DNA from: a virus
Direction: 5' to 3' (one strand)
Virus record (IMG/VR): IMGVR_UViG_3300032163_000108
Coordinates: 1 to 23,208 of that record
DNA: 23,208 nt
The notes beneath the pieces were generated by a model. The model saw only the letters and a list, made by a program, of their open reading frames with translations, was not told the origin of the DNA and ran no database searches. Each line of letters opens with the position of its first letter. Position 1 is the stretch's first letter. Shown piece after piece: positions 21,901 through 23,208 of this stretch. Made by a program: the position numbers and the translations under genes.

Positions 21901-23208
21901 ATTAGTTCTTCGGGTATACTCTTGTTTGCACTGCCACTCCCTAGCCACTGTGGGAACCACCTAGCGAACACGGAGTTGTAGACCTCGACGGTTACTCCAT
22001 TTTCGCCACGTTCCCATGTGCGGGAGTTGATTCCGAACTGAGAGAAGAAGTCTATGATCCGCTGCTGGTAGGCCATTTCATCAGCGTGGAGTCCAAATGA
22101 TAGGGCGCGCTTCCCACCCGAACCTTCAGCGACGTAGAGACCCACAATCCAAAGGAAATCGTCATTAAGTGGAATCGTACTGGGCACCTTTGATGCATAG
22201 CGGAAGCAGTCTGCTGGGACTTCTACGCTCGATATTTCCTGCTCAACCGAGGGAAACCCCAGGGCGACGTATGTCTTCTCAAGGTCTTCTGTAGCCACCC
22301 ACTCTAGGTGGTGGTGCGTTCTTGCAGCATCCCTTTTCAGATTATGTCTACATGATCCAGAAGGAAGGCAGTCTAGGCGGCGCTCTTCTTGCTCCTTACC
22401 ACCTTCAACCTTACGGTGATACCCAACCATGGCTCGCAATGGATGCTCACCAGTCATCCGAATCGGACGTATCGTCGAAGTAGTCTCGATCTCCCTCAAG
22501 AGTCCCGAGAACTGATGTTCATAGACACTGAGGACCTTATTGAAGTCCCCTGATTCGGTCAGAACCTCATCGCCCACCTCAATGGTACTGATCGGCACGT
22601 GGCCGTCACGGGTACGGACGAGCGCTTCGGGGGTAAAGCACTGTGGGCAGTTCAGTTCGTCGCGCAGGGTGTCTACCTCCTGCGGCAGGCTCATCAGGAC
22701 CTTGTCGGCCGTGAACTCAAACTTGCAGTCAAGGCAATTGGCCCCGGTCTTTGAAATCGATATGTCCGTACTACCGCAGGCCTGGCAGAAGTCCGAGGTC
22801 CTGATGGAGGCGACCTTCACCAAGGAGGTCCCCAGGCGCTCGCTGTAGGCGGCGATGGTCTCGCGGCTGCGGCGGAGGTGGGCGAGGGAGCGGTTCCCGG
22901 CTGATGCGAGCATCACGTCAGAGATGAGCGCCGACTCGTCGGCTGGATCGAAGACGAACGAGATCTCGAAGAACGAGACGCCGTAGCAGTCCTCGTAGCA
23001 TAGCTTCTTGATGCGGCTGCCGGTCTTCTGGTCGAGGGTCTCGACTACCCGGCCCTTCATCTGGGGGATATGGGTGCAGTACTGGAGTACGTCGTGCGCC
23101 TTGTTGCTACAGACGGAGCAGATGGTGTACTCGACGTCAGCACCCATGGAGACCGAGTCAATGTCGCCATCTATGATGGCCTGGGCGAGCTTGGGGAAAG
23201 CCTGGGCA
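18936..23208 (-). CDS. Prohead protease/scaffold-like protein with two inteins, 5' end outside window
   Basis: The frame enters from beyond 23208; the ATG at 23147 is internal. Numbering from that ATG there are 1403 residues, of which 741 are intein. After splicing at least 682 residues remain. The N-terminal extein (DGDIDSVSMGADVEYTICSVC, shortened: DSVSMG, CSVC...YCTHI, and GVSFFEISFVFDPADESALI) resembles U35/prohead protease-like maturation proteins, whose FxEISLVxxPAxxxA strand is characteristic. Two zinc ribbons follow: Cys121/124-138/141 and Cys167/170-551/554. The C-extein has a charged Lys/Asp/Glu linker (~950-1022), a helical segment (~1130-1165), a six-Cys cluster (1256-1272) and a scaffold-like C-terminus. 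It probably combines maturation protease and scaffold; catalytic residues cannot be assigned because the N-terminus is missing. Confidence 0.65.
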   Translation of the reverse strand, partial: AQAFPKLAQAIIDGDIDSVSMGADVEYTICSVCSNKAHDVLQYCTHIPQMKGRVVETLDQKTGSRIKKLCYEDCYGVSFFEISFVFDPADESALISDVMLASAGNRSLAHLRRSRETIAAYSERLGTSLVKVASIRTSDFCQACGSTDISISKTGANCLDCKFEFTADKVLMSLPQEVDTLRDELNCPQCFTPEALVRTRDGHVPISTIEVGDEVLTESGDFNKVLSVYEHQFSGLLREIETTSTIRPIRMTGEHPLRAMVGYHRKVEGGKEQEERRLDCLPSGSCRHNLKRDAARTHHHLEWVATEDLEKTYVALGFPSVEQEISSVEVPADCFRYASKVPSTIPLNDDFLWIVGLYVAEGSGGKRALSFGLHADEMAYQQRIIDFFSQFGINSRTWERGENGVTVEVYNSVFARWFPQWLGSGSANKSIPEELMTLPLEKVNIVLQGIFDGDGTRSRDLIGQTSPVLALQITEVALRNGGAPTISTQYPEGKKAVYTVNGTTVATLSRTHETKRGTWKFEGTTLSRITRNEAVPYIGPVYNLEVENDPTYVIQNLVVHNCGSEWNGMVCTNCFGPDTLVRTKSGYAPISTIEVGEKVLTESGQYHEVQKVYEHEVHGLVYSLRTSTMTSPVLVTPEHPLRVLVPTTDHQGCLPSFCNKEVGTECPREILNEANRNHILDWKPIQDLKVGDWVSMTLDRSVRDIEVVEVPEPFKGKRERRGLTSFKLTDEFLWVIGLYLAEGCGATRGITFSLHRDEVGYQERVRAFFEAAGYTTSLRFNLDSDSAIVQVNSSTLGEWFPVWLGSGSANKHIPNELITLPNEKLRIIVEGIHDGDGDTKYPRLGQTSEVLALQVMEVSRRLGLQPTMNIEVHDDKKDVYRVTGHVATLERTHKGQRGTWNFQDTPLAQITELELTPYCGPVFNLNVGVDHSYVVQNITTKNCGFELPPEGLGDPNTDPLGLAMPMGKPDGNPQDESEEGGAQGPPAPGAPESGEDDSNQEAKPSKDKSKPKDKGDSEDKGKKKAPPEKAKDDNKKKSGKEDHVVSRFDSFAKEATLPQDPTYRQDTSPANSVPPYGQAIPGGTPLEGFEPALEPAPAAPAVVQDLDAPDVSGPVGQSGVTVVNQPQGPGTTPPPGSQAGEALNSQGQGKAASQQDRKAEFFIARAEALRERADEFEKKAEAVYQTDVRDLDAPPPVDVGADATIDVMKAIEQPEQLLLADTSDVINLGQGTGLPVADTFRERLPQQVNPFNDAALRPYEPVNPQVEASTKEAAKCKAGCECPDGSCNCGPCELSSKHKKSAVEEEATRVAEAKAREDQHIAAAKTKVLRCANFVDERIDLGLSVEAEKYADVARFEEMDDATLDGFIQATREFKAKEIKVAGRRIRVAASEDRGPIRMPSLGSVSRSVVEEDDPADDYAVFL
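20382..21488 (-). mobile_element. Intein 2 in the protease/scaffold protein
   Basis: A 369-residue intein (precursor residues 554-922), inserted CTN^CGFE. It starts CFGPDTLVRTKSGYAPISTIEVG, trimmed to the block A pattern Cys-x-x-x-T-L-V, has block B PEHPLR, and ends VDHSYVVQNITTKN before Cys923. LAGLIDADG-type motifs WVIGLYLAEG (714-723, Glu722) and VEGIHDGDG (809-817) are intact. Block F His911 is present, but the penultimate residue is Lys921 in place of the usual His. It is a paralogue of intein 1, sharing ISTIEVG, VLTESG, VYEHE/Q and WLGSGSANK. Confidence 0.9.
21525..22640 (-). mobile_element. Intein 1 in the protease/scaffold protein
   Basis: A 372-residue intein (precursor residues 170-541), inserted CPQ^CGSE. 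It begins with Cys170 (CFTPEALVRT), has block B TGEHPLR, and ends NLVVHN before Cys542, so both splice junctions have a nucleophile. The endonuclease motifs WIVGLYVAEG (333-342, Glu341) and LQGIFDGDG (427-435, Asp434) look functional. Block F reads VYNLEVENDPTY: the His commonly found there is replaced by Pro530, while the penultimate His540 is kept. Its extein downstream is only 12 residues long before intein 2 begins. Confidence 0.9.

Noticed and set aside
23147-23147. ATG 23147 as the start of the protease/scaffold gene
   Set aside because: The frame stays open to the window edge and the upstream codons (DGDIDSVS) belong to the conserved-looking protease segment, so the start is beyond 23208.

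Overview
The window is a stretch of the virion structural module of a tailed double-stranded DNA phage with a contractile tail (myovirus morphology), or of a prophage of that type. Every convincing gene is on the minus strand, so transcription runs from position 23208 towards 1; the many open frames on the plus strand are shadows. The DNA is GC-rich by eye, GTG and TTG starts are frequent, and stop/start overlaps are common. The architecture resembles myophages of high-GC hosts (possibly actinobacteria), but nothing here fixes the host. No tRNA, CRISPR, integrase or host gene was seen. No stretch longer than about 120 bases lacks a gene.

Layout in transcription order. HEAD (23208-15300): a prohead-protease/scaffold-like protein carrying two inteins (its 5' end is outside the window), a probable capsid decoration protein, the major capsid protein, a free-standing zinc-knuckle nuclease gene, then two small proteins. 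NECK/CONNECTOR (15250-8270): a Rho-N-like small protein, a small beta-rich protein, an NlpC/P60 peptidase, a 43-aa protein, a connector-like protein, a second homing-endonuclease gene (NUMOD3-like plus VSR-like nuclease), a Cys-pair neck protein that lacks a normal start codon, an 83-aa repeat protein, an HK97 gp10-like protein carrying a class 3 intein, and a candidate tail terminator. TAIL (8180-1): tail sheath, probable tail tube, a beta-rich structural protein, two overlapping tail-assembly-chaperone candidates, tape measure protein, and a baseplate/tail protein cut by the window edge.

The genes make one assembly line: protease and scaffold shape the capsid, neck proteins close it and dock the tail, chaperones load the tape measure, and sheath and tube polymerise around it. 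Superimposed are five selfish elements in 23 kb: three inteins with LAGLIDADG endonuclease motifs and two free-standing nuclease genes. The most striking points are two paralogous inteins sitting in the two CxxC knuckles of one zinc ribbon, 12 residues apart; a class 3 intein in a virion protein; a neck gene whose only plausible start is ATC behind a near-perfect ribosome binding site, next to a homing-endonuclease gene; and one beta-domain reused in three virion proteins.
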